Positions 50,048 through 59,349 of a stretch of DNA of 64,000 nucleotides are shown here, piece after piece. The translations under genes were made by a program, and so were the position numbers. Position 1 is the stretch's first letter; each line of letters opens with the position of its first letter. Under the pieces are notes generated by a model, which was not told the DNA's origin, did no database searches, and was given only the letters and a program-made list of their open reading frames with translations. Origin of the DNA: Ruixingdingia sedimenti (GTDB lineage: Bacteria > Pseudomonadota > Alphaproteobacteria > Rhodobacterales > Rhodobacteraceae); the NCBI RefSeq assembly GCF_031432425.1, contig NZ_JAVKPH010000004.1, forward strand, positions 1-64,000. The letters are read 5' to 3'.

Positions 50048-52738
50048 ATGGTCAAGAAAATGCTCATTGATGCCACCCACGCGGAGGAAACCCGCGTCGT
50101 GGTGGTCGACGGAAACAAGGTCGAGGAATTCGATTTTGAAACGGTGAACAAGCGTCAGCTGGCGGGGAACATCTACCTCGCCAAGGTGACGCGGGTCGAA
50201 CCCTCGCTTCAGGCGGCCTTCGTTGATTACGGCGGGAACCGGCACGGTTTCCTCGCCTTCGCGGAAATCCACCCGGACTATTACCAGATCCCGGTGGCCG
50301 ACCGCCGCGCGCTTCTGGAAGAAGAACGCGCCTACCAGAAGCAGCAGGACGAAGAAGACAACCGCCGCCGCCGCAGCCCGCGCCGGGCGGCCCCCGCCGC
50401 CGCGGCAGAGGCCGTGCAGGCCGGCGACGCCATGCAGACGGCAGAGATCGGCGGCATGGGCCTTGTCGATCTGGGCGAGGAAACCGGGGCCGACGCGCTC
50501 TACGAGGCGCCCGCGAACGGCAACGGCAATGGCGAGAACGGCGACGAGCCCTATCGCGCCATGGACCACGCCACCGAGATCGACGACGAGATCGAATCCG
50601 TCGCCGAAGAGGACGTGGCCGAGGAAATCGCCGAACCCCGCCGCCCGCGCCCGCGCAAATACAAGATCCAGGAAGTCGTCAAGGTCCGGCAGATCATGCT
50701 GGTCCAGGTGGTCAAGGAAGAACGCGGCAACAAGGGCGCGGCGCTGACGACCTATCTGTCGCTGGCCGGCCGTTATTGCGTGCTGATGCCCAACACCGCC
50801 CGGGGCGGCGGGATCAGCCGCAAGATCACCCAGGCCGCCGACCGCAAGAAGCTCAAGGAAATCGCGGGCGAACTCGACGTGCCGGAAGGCGCCGGCCTGA
50901 TCATCCGCACCGCGGGCGCCAAGCGCACCAAGGCGGAAATCAAGCGCGACTACGAATATCTGATGCGGCTGTGGGAACAGGTGCGCGAACTGACGCTCAA
51001 GTCCATCGCCCCCGCGCCGATCTACGAGGAAGGCAACCTCATCAAGCGCACGATCCGCGACCTCTACAACCGCGAGATCGAGGAAGTGCTGGTCGAGGGC
51101 GAGGCGGGCTATCGCACCGCCAAGGACTTCATGAAGATGATCATGCCGTCCCACGCCAAGCAGGTGCAGCCCTATGTCGACCAGGTGCCGCTGTTCGCGC
51201 GCTATCAGGTGGAAAGCTACCTTGCGGGCATGTTCAACCCGGTGGTGCAGCTGAAATCCGGCGGCTACATCGTCATCGGCGTGACCGAGGCGCTGGTGGC
51301 GATCGACGTGAACTCCGGCCGCGCCACCAAGGAAGGCTCGATCGAGGAAACCGCGCTCAAGACCAACCTCGAGGCGTCCGAAGAGATCGCCCGCCAGTTG
51401 CGCCTGCGCGACCTTGCGGGCCTGATCGTCATCGACTTCATCGACATGGAGGAACGCAAGAACAACCTCGCCGTCGAGAAGCGCCTGAAGGACAAGCTGA
51501 AAACCGACCGCGCGCGGATCCAGGTTGGCCGCATCTCGGGCTTCGGCCTGCTGGAGATGAGCCGCCAGCGCCTGCGCCCCGGCATGCTCGAATCCACCAC
51601 GCAGCCCTGTTCGCACTGCCACGGCACCGGCCTGATCCGGTCCGACGACAGCCAGGCGCTGGCCATCCTGCGCGCGCTGGAAGAAGAGGGCACGCGCAAG
51701 CGTTCGAAAGAGGTGCTGTTGAAGGCCCCGGTGGGGATCGTCAACTTCCTCATCAACCAGAAGCGCGAACATGTCGCCTCGATCGAGGCGCGCTATGGCA
51801 TGGCGGTGCGGATGGAGGCCGATCCGGCGCTGGTCAGCCCGGATTATTCCATCGAGAAGTTCAAGACCGCGACCCGTCTGGTGACGGCGGTGCAAAGCCC
51901 GGTGGTCTCGCTCGACGCCACCGCGATGCCGGATCTGGTCGAGGATGACGAGGATCTGGTCGAAGAGGATCCGGCCGAGGCCGAAGAGGCTGCCGAAGGG
52001 GCGGAAACCCCGGCGGCTGACGGCGACGGCGGCCAGCCGCGCAAGAAGCGGCGCCGGCGGCGGCGGCGGCGGGGCGGCAACGGCACCGGGCCTGCGGGCA
52101 GCGCCGATGCGCTGGCCGATGACGGATCCGACGATGGCGCGGACGACGAGGGCGACGAGGACGCCGCCGAGGCGGAGGCCGTGGCGGAGGTGACGGCAGA
52201 GCCTGCCGTGAGCGAACCCGCGCCGGAACCCGCCGTGGCCGAAGCGGCTGCCGCGGAACCCGCGCCGGAGCCCGAGGCCGAGGCCGAACCCGAGGCGCCG
52301 AAAAAGCGCACCCGCACCCGGACGCGCAAGCCCAAGGCGGATGCCGAGGCGGCAGAGGCCGTGGCGGAACCCGCACCGGAACCGGCGCCCGCACCCGTGG
52401 CCGAAGAGGCCGCCCCGGCCAAGAAACGCGCCCCGCGCAAGCGCACCACCAAGCCGAAGGCCGAGGCCGCAGAAAGCCCCGCAGAGGCCCCCGCGCCCGA
52501 GGCCACAGCGGCAGCCCCGGCGGCAACGCCGAAGCCCAAGGCCCCCGCGCGCGCGGCGCAGCGGGCGGCGGAACCGGCCCCCGTGGCCGTGGAAGCCCCC
52601 GCACCCGAACCGGCCCCCGTGGCGGCGCAGGCAGCCGAACCCGTGGCCGAAACGGTCGCGGCAGATGCCCCCGCACCCGAACCGGCGGCGGCCGACGATG
52701 CCGCCAAGCCCAAGCGCAAGGGCTGGTGGGCCCGCTGA
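50048..52738 (+). CDS. rne: Ribonuclease E
   Basis: An 896-residue endoribonuclease that starts mRNA decay and processes rRNA. S1 domain (MLIDATHAEETRVVVVDGNKVEEFDF onwards, split by an acidic/Gly insert at about 95-200 that is typical of alphaproteobacteria), catalytic DNase I-like region with VAIDVNSGRATKEGSIEETAL and IVIDFIDMEE, and the Zn-link CSHCHGTG. The C-terminal 270 residues are low-complexity: an arginine-rich RNA-binding patch (KKRRRRRRRRGG) then Glu-Pro-Ala and Lys-rich tracts, a degradosome scaffold. Start ATG 50048; ATG 50060 is also possible. Confidence 0.95.
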   Translation: MVKKMLIDATHAEETRVVVVDGNKVEEFDFETVNKRQLAGNIYLAKVTRVEPSLQAAFVDYGGNRHGFLAFAEIHPDYYQIPVADRRALLEEERAYQKQQDEEDNRRRRSPRRAAPAAAAEAVQAGDAMQTAEIGGMGLVDLGEETGADALYEAPANGNGNGENGDEPYRAMDHATEIDDEIESVAEEDVAEEIAEPRRPRPRKYKIQEVVKVRQIMLVQVVKEERGNKGAALTTYLSLAGRYCVLMPNTARGGGISRKITQAADRKKLKEIAGELDVPEGAGLIIRTAGAKRTKAEIKRDYEYLMRLWEQVRELTLKSIAPAPIYEEGNLIKRTIRDLYNREIEEVLVEGEAGYRTAKDFMKMIMPSHAKQVQPYVDQVPLFARYQVESYLAGMFNPVVQLKSGGYIVIGVTEALVAIDVNSGRATKEGSIEETALKTNLEASEEIARQLRLRDLAGLIVIDFIDMEERKNNLAVEKRLKDKLKTDRARIQVGRISGFGLLEMSRQRLRPGMLESTTQPCSHCHGTGLIRSDDSQALAILRALEEEGTRKRSKEVLLKAPVGIVNFLINQKREHVASIEARYGMAVRMEADPALVSPDYSIEKFKTATRLVTAVQSPVVSLDATAMPDLVEDDEDLVEEDPAEAEEAAEGAETPAADGDGGQPRKKRRRRRRRRGGNGTGPAGSADALADDGSDDGADDEGDEDAAEAEAVAEVTAEPAVSEPAPEPAVAEAAAAEPAPEPEAEAEPEAPKKRTRTRTRKPKADAEAAEAVAEPAPEPAPAPVAEEAAPAKKRAPRKRTTKPKAEAAESPAEAPAPEATAAAPAATPKPKAPARAAQRAAEPAPVAVEAPAPEPAPVAAQAAEPVAETVAADAPAPEPAAADDAAKPKRKGWWAR

Positions 52739-52747
52739 GACCTTTCC

Positions 52748-52800
52748 CCGGGGGCGGTGCAACCCGCCCCCGGACCCCCTGCGACCCAAAACCGCAGGGG
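52748..52800 (+). terminator. Double hairpin after rne
   Basis: CCGGGGGCGG-TGCAAC-CCGCCCCCGG (52748-52773) followed by CCCCTGCG and CGCAGGGG (52776-52783, 52793-52800). Perfect 10 bp and 8 bp arms, 10 bp after the rne stop. The first resembles the GC core of repeat family A but lacks its flanks. No T-tract. Confidence 0.6.
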
Positions 52801-52910
52801 CGCGCGGGAACAAACGCCTTCGTGACCACCGCGCCCCGTGACCTGCGCCGCGCCGCGCGATAGACCGGAACGGGGCGCCGGCACGGGCGCCGGGGCAACG
52901 GGCGAGGCCA

Positions 52911-53663
52911 ATGTTCGGGATTGACCTTTTCGATGCGGCGCTGGTGCCGTCGATGCTGGTGGCGCTGATCGCCGGGCTTCTGTCCTTTCTCAGCCCCTGC
53001 GTGCTGCCCATCGTGCCGCCCTATCTTGCCTATATCGGCGGGATTTCCGTCCACGACCTGCGCGAGGGCGGCAGCCGCCAGCGGCAGGCGATCCTGCCCG
53101 CGCTGTTCTTCGTGCTGGGCCTTTCGACGGTCTTTCTGTTCCTCGGTTTCGCCGCCTCGGCCTTCGGGGCGTTCTTCCTGGCCAATGCCGACTGGTTCAA
53201 CACCATCGCCGGGATCGTGGTGATGGTCTTCGGCCTGCATTTCCTGGGCATCTTCCGCATCGGCATCATGGACCGCGACATGCGCATGGACGCGGGCGAC
53301 CGGGGCGGTTCGGCGCTTGGCGCCTATGTGCTGGGCCTTGCCTTCGCCTTCGGCTGGACCCCCTGCATCGGCCCGCAACTGGGCGCGATCCTGTCGCTTG
53401 CGGCGTCGGAGGCCAGCATCGCGCGGGGCACGGCGCTGCTGGCGGTCTATGCCGTGGGGCTCGGCATTCCGTTCCTGCTGGCGGCGGCGTTCTTTCCCCG
53501 GCTCACCGGCGTCATGGGCTGGATGAAGCGGCACATGGAACGGATCGAGCGGATCATGGGCCTTCTTCTGTGGACGGTGGGCCTGCTGATGCTGACCGGG
53601 GGCTTCGCCAGTTTCTCCTACTGGCTGCTGGAAACCTTCCCCGCCCTTGCCGTGCTTGGATAG
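52911..53663 (+). CDS. ccdA: Cytochrome c biogenesis thiol-disulfide transporter CcdA
   Basis: A 250-residue inner-membrane protein with six helices. The redox cysteines are C30 (LSFLSPCVLPIVPPY) and C152 (FGWTPCIGPQLG), both in the CcdA contexts. It carries reducing power from cytoplasmic thioredoxin to periplasmic proteins for heme attachment. Stand-alone here. Confidence 0.93.
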   Translation: MFGIDLFDAALVPSMLVALIAGLLSFLSPCVLPIVPPYLAYIGGISVHDLREGGSRQRQAILPALFFVLGLSTVFLFLGFAASAFGAFFLANADWFNTIAGIVVMVFGLHFLGIFRIGIMDRDMRMDAGDRGGSALGAYVLGLAFAFGWTPCIGPQLGAILSLAASEASIARGTALLAVYAVGLGIPFLLAAAFFPRLTGVMGWMKRHMERIERIMGLLLWTVGLLMLTGGFASFSYWLLETFPALAVLG

Positions 53664-53714
53664 CGCCTTTCCCGCGCCGCAATCTCCGCTATCCTCGGCC
53701 CCGAGGTACCAGCG

Positions 53715-54944
53715 ATGACCACCGAACCCACCGTCCGCCGCCGCCGGGTGTTCTACATCCCCGGCTTCGACCCGATCCATCCCCGCCGCTACCGCGAGCT
53801 TTACCGGCGCGAGGGGGCGGCGCAGGCGGCACTGTCGGGCTATGAACTGGCGTTGAAGCCCAGGCGCAGCAAGGGGCCCTACGGCTGGCATGTCGCGGCG
53901 CAGGTCGAGGGCGCGCGGGTGGAAACCGATGTCGAGGTGCTGGTCTGGTCCGACATCGTGCGCGAGTCGATGGGGCAGGGGATCCTCGGCACCTACTGGC
54001 AACTGGCTCGCACGGCCTGGGCCTATATCGGCTCGGGCGCGCTGTTCAGGCTGATGCGGCTGCGCAAGGGCCCGATCCTCGCCGCGCTCTACCCCGAGGC
54101 GATGTTGCTGGCGCAACTGGCGCTGGCCTGCCTCGCGGCCTGGGGTGTTGGGGCGCTGGTCGCGCTGGCGCTGCCCGGATGGGTGGGCTGGCTGGCGGGG
54201 CTGGCGGTGATCCCCCCGGTGCTGGTCTGGTTCCGCCGGCAGGACCACCGGCTTTACGCCTATTACCTGATGCACGATTTCGCCTACACCGCCCGCGACG
54301 GCGGCGCCTATCCGCCCGAACTGACCGCGCGGATGGAGGCGTTCCGCCAGTCCATCGCCGAGGCGCTGGCGTCCGGGGCGGACGAGGTGCTGGTCGTCGG
54401 CCATTCCTCGGGTGCGCATATCGCGGTCACGGTGCTGGCCGACCTGCTGCGCGCTGGGCGAGCGGAAGGGGGGGCCGAGGGGGGGCCGGTGCTGTCGCTG
54501 CTGACCCTCGGCCAGGCGATCCCGATGGCTTCCTTCCTGCCGCGGGCGGACAAGCTGCGCGGCGATCTGCATTACCTCTCGGCCTCGGATGCGCTGACAT
54601 GGGTCGACGTGACCGCACCGGGCGACGGCTGCGCCTTCGCTTTGTGCGATCCGGTGGCGGTGACGGGCGTGGCCCCGCCCGACAAGCGCTGGCCGCTGGT
54701 GCTGTCGGCGGCCTTCAGCCAGACGCTGAGCCCGGCGAAACAGGCCGAACTGAAACGGCGCTATTTCCGCCTGCATTTCCAGTACATGTGCGCTTTTGAC
54801 GCCTTGCCGGGCACGCCCGCGGACTATGATTATTTCCGCATCACCGCCGGGCCGCAGACGCTCGGCGCCCGTTTTGCGGACCGCGCGCCCTCGAAAAGCC
54901 GGATCGAGACGCCCGTGGGCCGCCATGTCACGATGGCCGCATGA
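53715..54944 (+). CDS. Membrane-associated alpha/beta hydrolase-like protein
   Basis: A 409-residue protein. The nucleophile elbow is GHSSG (229-233, S231) in VLVVGHSSGAHIAVTVLADLL, in a Rossmann-type strand-helix. Two hydrophobic segments (about 133-155 and 156-176) precede it and would anchor it in the membrane. The N-terminus VFYIPGFDPIHPRRYRELY suggests an acyl or lipid substrate; I do not recognise a named family. The stop overlaps the P450 start (ATGA), so the two are made together. Catalytic acid and His are not assignable with certainty. Confidence 0.65.
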   Translation: MTTEPTVRRRRVFYIPGFDPIHPRRYRELYRREGAAQAALSGYELALKPRRSKGPYGWHVAAQVEGARVETDVEVLVWSDIVRESMGQGILGTYWQLARTAWAYIGSGALFRLMRLRKGPILAALYPEAMLLAQLALACLAAWGVGALVALALPGWVGWLAGLAVIPPVLVWFRRQDHRLYAYYLMHDFAYTARDGGAYPPELTARMEAFRQSIAEALASGADEVLVVGHSSGAHIAVTVLADLLRAGRAEGGAEGGPVLSLLTLGQAIPMASFLPRADKLRGDLHYLSASDALTWVDVTAPGDGCAFALCDPVAVTGVAPPDKRWPLVLSAAFSQTLSPAKQAELKRRYFRLHFQYMCAFDALPGTPADYDYFRITAGPQTLGARFADRAPSKSRIETPVGRHVTMAA

Positions 54945-56305
54945 ACCCGCCGAAACCAGACCCCCGGCCCGACCGCGTATCCTTGATCCGCTATCTGCGG
55001 CTTTTCCGGCAGGACATCCTGTCGGCGCAGCCCGCGCGGCTCTACCGCGCCTGGATGGCCGAATTCCGCACGCCCTTCTTCCGGTCCTACCTGTGCAACG
55101 ATCCCGCGCTGGTGGATCTGGTGCTCAAGGGCCGGCCCGACGATTTCCCGAAATCGAACCGCATCCGCGAGGGGCTGTTGCCGCTTCTGGGCCAGTCGGT
55201 CTTCGTCACCAATGGCGCGGTATGGAAGGCGCAACGGCGCATCATCGACCCGGCGTTCGAGGGCGGGCGGCTGCGCGACACCTTCCCGGCGATGCTGGCG
55301 GCGGGGCAGGCGGCGGTGGCGCGGATGGCGGCGCGCACCGGGGCGGGCGGCGCGGTGGTGGAAATCGAGGAACCCGCCAGCCACGCCGCCGCCGACGTGA
55401 TCTTCCGCACGCTCTTTTCCATCCCGATCGACCACGAGGTCGCGGCGCAGGTCTTTTCCCGCTTCCGCGACTATCAGCGCAGCCAGCCGATCCTGAACCT
55501 CGCCGCCTTCCTGCCGCTGCCGCGCTGGTTCCCGCGCCTTCACCGCCGCGACACCACCGGCGCCGCCCGCGACATCCGCCGCCTGATCGAACGGCTGACG
55601 GCCGACCGGATGGCGGCCATCGCCGCCGGCACCGCGCCCGACGATCTGGCCACCAAGATCATGACCACCGCCGATCCGCAGACGGGCCGCCGGTTCGACA
55701 CCGCCGAAATGGTGGATCAGGTGGCGATCTTCTTTCTGGCGGGGCACGAAACCTCCGCCTCGGCGCTGGCCTGGGCGCTGATGCTGCTGGCGATGTACCC
55801 CGAGGCGCAGGACAGGATTGCGGCAGAGGCCGAGGCCTTCGTCGACGCGCCCGAATTCGCCGGCCTCTCGCGCCTGCGCTTCACCCGCGACATGTTCCGC
55901 GAAACGCTGCGGCTCTATCCGCCGGTGCCGATGATGGTGCGGGAATCGGTGAAACCCGAAACCTTCCGGGGCCGCCCCGTCGCGCCGGGGGCGCAGGTGG
56001 TGATCTCTCCCTGGCACCTGCACCGGCACGAACGGCTGTGGGATGATCCCGACGCCTTCGACCCCGACCGCTGGTCGCGCGAGGATACGCGCGTGACCGC
56101 CCGCGACGCCTATATCCCCTTTTCCGCCGGTCCCCGCGTCTGCACCGGCGCGGGTTTCGCCATGGCCGAAGGGGTGCTGCTGCTCGCGCTTCTGACCCGC
56201 GCCTTCCGCTTCACGCTCGCCGGCCCGCCCCCGGTCCCCGTCGCGCACCTTACGGTCCGCGCCCGCGACGGCATCCGCCTGTGCGTCACGCCGCGCAGCG
56301 CCTGA
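54941..56305 (+). CDS. Cytochrome P450
   Basis: A 454-residue P450 monooxygenase. I-helix FFLAGHETSASALAWALMLL (oxygen-activating AGHET), K-helix FRETLRLYP (ExxR), and the heme loop PFSAGPRVCTGAGF with ligand C401. Length and absence of a membrane anchor fit a soluble bacterial class I enzyme of the CYP102/CYP4-like sequence type. No ferredoxin or reductase gene is adjacent. Translational coupling to the membrane hydrolase suggests both act on one lipid-like or terpenoid-like substrate. Confidence 0.92.
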   Translation: MNPPKPDPRPDRVSLIRYLRLFRQDILSAQPARLYRAWMAEFRTPFFRSYLCNDPALVDLVLKGRPDDFPKSNRIREGLLPLLGQSVFVTNGAVWKAQRRIIDPAFEGGRLRDTFPAMLAAGQAAVARMAARTGAGGAVVEIEEPASHAAADVIFRTLFSIPIDHEVAAQVFSRFRDYQRSQPILNLAAFLPLPRWFPRLHRRDTTGAARDIRRLIERLTADRMAAIAAGTAPDDLATKIMTTADPQTGRRFDTAEMVDQVAIFFLAGHETSASALAWALMLLAMYPEAQDRIAAEAEAFVDAPEFAGLSRLRFTRDMFRETLRLYPPVPMMVRESVKPETFRGRPVAPGAQVVISPWHLHRHERLWDDPDAFDPDRWSREDTRVTARDAYIPFSAGPRVCTGAGFAMAEGVLLLALLTRAFRFTLAGPPPVPVAHLTVRARDGIRLCVTPRSA

Positions 56306-56324
56306 CACTGCAAGACGCCCTGTT

Positions 56325-56380
56325 CACTTTCTGTCTCTAAATATCCCGGGGGTCCGGGGGCTGGCCCCCGGCGCGCCGCC
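56325..56380 (-). repeat. Hybrid repeat: family B end joined to family A core (copy 5)
   Basis: CACTTTCTGTCTC and TAAATATCC (family B end) run straight into CCGGGGGTCCGGGGG and CTGGCCCCCGGCGCGCC (family A core). It lies between convergent P450 and metF and shows that the two families share a module. Confidence 0.7.
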
Positions 56381-56391
56381 GGTCACGGGGT

Positions 56392-57249
56392 TCAGGCCAC
56401 CGCCTCCAGCCCCGCCGCCACACCCAGTTCCCGGCAGACCGCCAGCGTCAGATGCGGGCGGTTGAGGGTGTAGAAATGCAGATCCTCCACCCCCTCGGCC
56501 AGCAGGCGGGCGCAAAGATCGGCGCAAAGCCGCACCGACAGCGCCGCCGCCCCCTCGCCCGTCACGCCCCCGAAGGCATCGTCGAGCCATTGCGGCACCG
56601 AGGTGCCGCAGCGCGCGGCGAAGCGTTTGGTGCCGGCCCAACTGTCGATGGGCAGGATGCCGGGGATGATGGGCGCAGCGATCCCCGCCGCGGCGCAGGC
56701 GTCGCGGAAGCGCAGGAAGGTGTCGGCCTCGAAGAAGAACTGGGTGATGGCGCTGGTCGCCCCCGCGTCGATCTTGCGTTTCAGCCAGCGCACGTCGGCG
56801 CCCGCATCCGCGGCCTCGGGGTGGGGTTCGGGATAGGCGCCCACGCGCAGGGTGAAATCGCCGGTGGCGGCCAGCGCCTCGATCAGTTCGACCGAATCCG
56901 CAAACCCCTCGGGATGGGGGGTGAACCGCGCGGCGCCCTGCGGCGCATCGCCCCGCAGCGCCACGATTTCCCGGACCCCGGCGGCGGCATAGGATGCCGC
57001 GATCTCCATCGTCTCGGCCTTCGTCGCATCCACGCAGGTCAGGTGTGCTGCGACGTTCAGGCCATAGTTCTTGCCGATCGTCGTCACCGCCTCATGCGTC
57101 AGCTGCCGCGTGGTGCCGCCCGCGCCATAGGTCACGGACACGAACCCCGGCTTCAGCGGCGCCAGCGCCTGCACCGTTTCCCACAGCCGGAAGGATGCTT
57201 CCAGATTGCGGGGCGGGAAGAATTCGAACGAAATGCGCGGGCGGGTCAT
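56392..57249 (-). CDS. metF: Methylenetetrahydrofolate reductase
   Basis: A 285-residue FAD enzyme making 5-methyl-THF for methionine synthesis. TIM-barrel motifs: SFEFFPPRN at the N-terminus, FVSVTYGAGGTTR, HLTCVDATKAE, IVALRGDAPQG, TQFFFEADTFLRF and PGILPIDSW. ATG 57249 has AGGAG upstream. Divergent from metR with a MetR-type site in between. Confidence 0.95.
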   Translation of the reverse strand: MTRPRISFEFFPPRNLEASFRLWETVQALAPLKPGFVSVTYGAGGTTRQLTHEAVTTIGKNYGLNVAAHLTCVDATKAETMEIAASYAAAGVREIVALRGDAPQGAARFTPHPEGFADSVELIEALAATGDFTLRVGAYPEPHPEAADAGADVRWLKRKIDAGATSAITQFFFEADTFLRFRDACAAAGIAAPIIPGILPIDSWAGTKRFAARCGTSVPQWLDDAFGGVTGEGAAALSVRLCADLCARLLAEGVEDLHFYTLNRPHLTLAVCRELGVAAGLEAVA

Positions 57250-57293
57250 CGGCGGCTCCTGTACGTTGCCCCTCTCTGGCATGTCCGCTAATC

Positions 57294-57315
57294 TGAGGCA
57301 AATTCATAATCCTCA
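57294..57315. promoter_or_regulatory. MetR box in the metF-metR spacer
   Basis: TGAG-GCAAA-TTCA (57294-57306) differs by one base from the MetR consensus TGAA-N5-TTCA. The same stretch is part of a dyad TGAGG (57294-57298) and CCTCA (57311-57315). Further half sites (TGAACATGAA) follow before metR. A site here would activate metF and control metR. Confidence 0.5.
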
Positions 57316-57340
57316 AGATGAACATGAAGGCGGTAGGGGG

Positions 57341-58246
57341 ATGCATATCGAACTGCGCCATCTGCGCACCATCCGCGCGATCCATCAGGCCGGCGGGCTG
57401 GCGCGGGCGGCCGAGGTGCTGAACATGACCCAATCGGCGCTGAGCCATCAGGTCAAGGGGCTGGAGGATCAGGCCGGGGTCGAACTCTTCGTGCGCCGTT
57501 CGAAACCCCTGCGGCTGTCGGCGGCGGGCCAGCGGCTGTTGCGGCTGGCCGAACGTGTGCTGCCCGAGGTCGAGGCGCTGGACGAGGAATTCCGCGCCCT
57601 GCGCGCGGGGCGTACCGGGCGGCTGCATATCGCCATCGAATGCCATGCCTGTTTCGACTGGCTTCTGCCGGTGCTGGAACTCTTCCGCCGCGCCTGGCCA
57701 GAGGTCGATGTGGACATCCGCCCCGGCCTCGCCTTCGGCGCGCTGCCGGCGCTTCTGCGCGAAGAGGTCGATCTGGTGGTGTCGTCCGACCCCGAGGATA
57801 TCGCCGGCGTCATCTTCCACCCGCTTTTCGATTACGAGCCCCGCTTCATCGCCGCGGCCTCCAACCCGCTGGCGCAAAAGGCGGAAATCGCCGCCGAGGA
57901 TTTCCGCGGCCAGACGCTGATCACCTATCCGGTGGACCGCGCGCGGCTCGACGTGTTCACCGAGGTGCTGACCCCCGCCCGGGTGGAACCCCGCGCCGTG
58001 CGGCAGGTGGAACTGACGGCGGTGATCCTGATGCTGGTCGCCTCGGACCGGGGCGTGTCGGTCCTGCCGGACTGGGTGCTGCGCGCGGTGCGCGGGTCGG
58101 CGGATTACGTGACGCTGCCGCTTGCCGGGCGGCCGGTCAAACGGCTTTACGCCGCGACGCGCGCCAGCGACGCGACCCAGCCCTTCATGGCGCATTTCCT
58201 GCGGCTGGCGCGGACAGAGCCGGTAAAGCTGCAACGGGCGGGGTAG
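57341..58246 (+). CDS. metR: LysR-type regulator MetR
   Basis: A 301-residue LysR regulator with N-terminal winged helix (residues 1-60: LRTIRAIHQAGGLARAAEVLNMTQSALSHQVKGLED) and a two-lobe effector domain. ECHACFDWLLPVLELFR and the position opposite metF identify it as MetR, which uses homocysteine as co-effector. ATG 57341 follows a GGTAGGGGG run; the longer frame covers the operator. Confidence 0.88.
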   Translation: MHIELRHLRTIRAIHQAGGLARAAEVLNMTQSALSHQVKGLEDQAGVELFVRRSKPLRLSAAGQRLLRLAERVLPEVEALDEEFRALRAGRTGRLHIAIECHACFDWLLPVLELFRRAWPEVDVDIRPGLAFGALPALLREEVDLVVSSDPEDIAGVIFHPLFDYEPRFIAAASNPLAQKAEIAAEDFRGQTLITYPVDRARLDVFTEVLTPARVEPRAVRQVELTAVILMLVASDRGVSVLPDWVLRAVRGSADYVTLPLAGRPVKRLYAATRASDATQPFMAHFLRLARTEPVKLQRAG

Positions 58247-58259
58247 GGCGGGCGCGGTC

Positions 58260-59198
58260 TCAGGCGGCCTCGGACGCCCCCGCCATCAGCGCCAGCGCGG
58301 TGTCCAGGGGGGCATGCAGCCGGGGCGGCAGGGCTTCGTGCAGGCGTTCGGTCAGGTCGGCCAGCACCGGACGGCCGCGCAGGAAATGCAGGCGGTGATA
58401 GTGCAGCACCTTCGCCTTGCCCTCGCGCCGCAGCACCCGGTCGCGGTAGGACAGCGAATAGTTGTAGATATCGGGCAGCGCCCGCCATGCCAGCCCGTGA
58501 CGGTAGAGCGTCAGCGGCAGGGTGATCTGGTCGAGCCAGGGCCGCTTGCCGCCGACCATGCAGTTGCGGTCGAAATCCGATGCCATGTCCAGCCACAGCC
58601 GGCCGAAGCGTCCCTCCGCCCCCGGCAGGGGCTGTTCGGGAAAGCTGATGAAACCGGCGTTGAAATAGGGCAGGTGGCGCAGCCGCCGGCCGCGCACCAG
58701 CGTGACCCGTTCCGCCGGCAGGTCCTGGCCGATATGGGCATAGGCCCGTTCCCACCGCCCCTCGCCGCGCCAGCTCGGGATGCCTTCGGGCACGGCCAGA
58801 ACGGCAGTGTCGCCCGGCGGGGCAAGGCCGCCGATGCGCCCCGTCACCACCATGTCGGTGTCCAGAAAGGTCGTGCGCGCGACATCGCGCGGCGCGGCGC
58901 AGGCGAGGATCTTGTTGCCGTGCGGGTAGGGCCGGGCCCAGTGGCTGCCCGGCGGGGGCAGGGGGGCGATGGTCACGCCGGCGGCCTCGTAGACCAGCCG
59001 CACGGTTTCATCCAGCATCGGCACCGTCCGGGCCGAGACATAGGCGATGGCGCGCAGATGCGCCGCCCCCCGATGCGCCTGCGCCAGCGACATCGCCAGG
59101 AACAGCGACTGGAAAGCCAGCGTCTCGCCGTCGACGACGAAGATGAAGGCCTCGGCGGCGGGGGCATCGGCGCCGCCGCCCGTTTCCGGTTGGTCCAT
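58260..59198 (-). CDS. GT-A fold glycosyltransferase-like protein
   Basis: A 312-residue protein with a nucleotide-sugar pattern: FIFVVDGETLAFQSLFLAMSLAQ at the start and the DxD motif TFLDTDMVVTG (D113, D115). PYFNAGFISFPEQ and DQITLPLTLYRHGL are typical of GT8-like and related families. It is likely a cell-surface glycan enzyme; specificity unknown. GGAGG precedes the start; divergent from the suhB-like gene. Confidence 0.7.
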   Translation of the reverse strand: MDQPETGGGADAPAAEAFIFVVDGETLAFQSLFLAMSLAQAHRGAAHLRAIAYVSARTVPMLDETVRLVYEAAGVTIAPLPPPGSHWARPYPHGNKILACAAPRDVARTTFLDTDMVVTGRIGGLAPPGDTAVLAVPEGIPSWRGEGRWERAYAHIGQDLPAERVTLVRGRRLRHLPYFNAGFISFPEQPLPGAEGRFGRLWLDMASDFDRNCMVGGKRPWLDQITLPLTLYRHGLAWRALPDIYNYSLSYRDRVLRREGKAKVLHYHRLHFLRGRPVLADLTERLHEALPPRLHAPLDTALALMAGASEAA

Positions 59199-59349
59199 GC
59201 GCTTTCCTCCGGTCCGGCGCCGCGCGGAAGGTTAGCGGAAACCGCCGCACCGCAAAAGCCCCGAAGGCGCCCCCGGAAGCCCGCTGTGCACCCTTCCCTT
59301 TTCGCCCCCCGCCGTGTAGAGCAACCGCCTTGAACGGCAGGAGTCCCCG

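Noticed and set aside
49847..53011. A 1,054-codon open frame antisense to rne
   Set aside because: Composition mirrors the Glu/Ala/Pro repeats of RNase E read backwards; no motifs.
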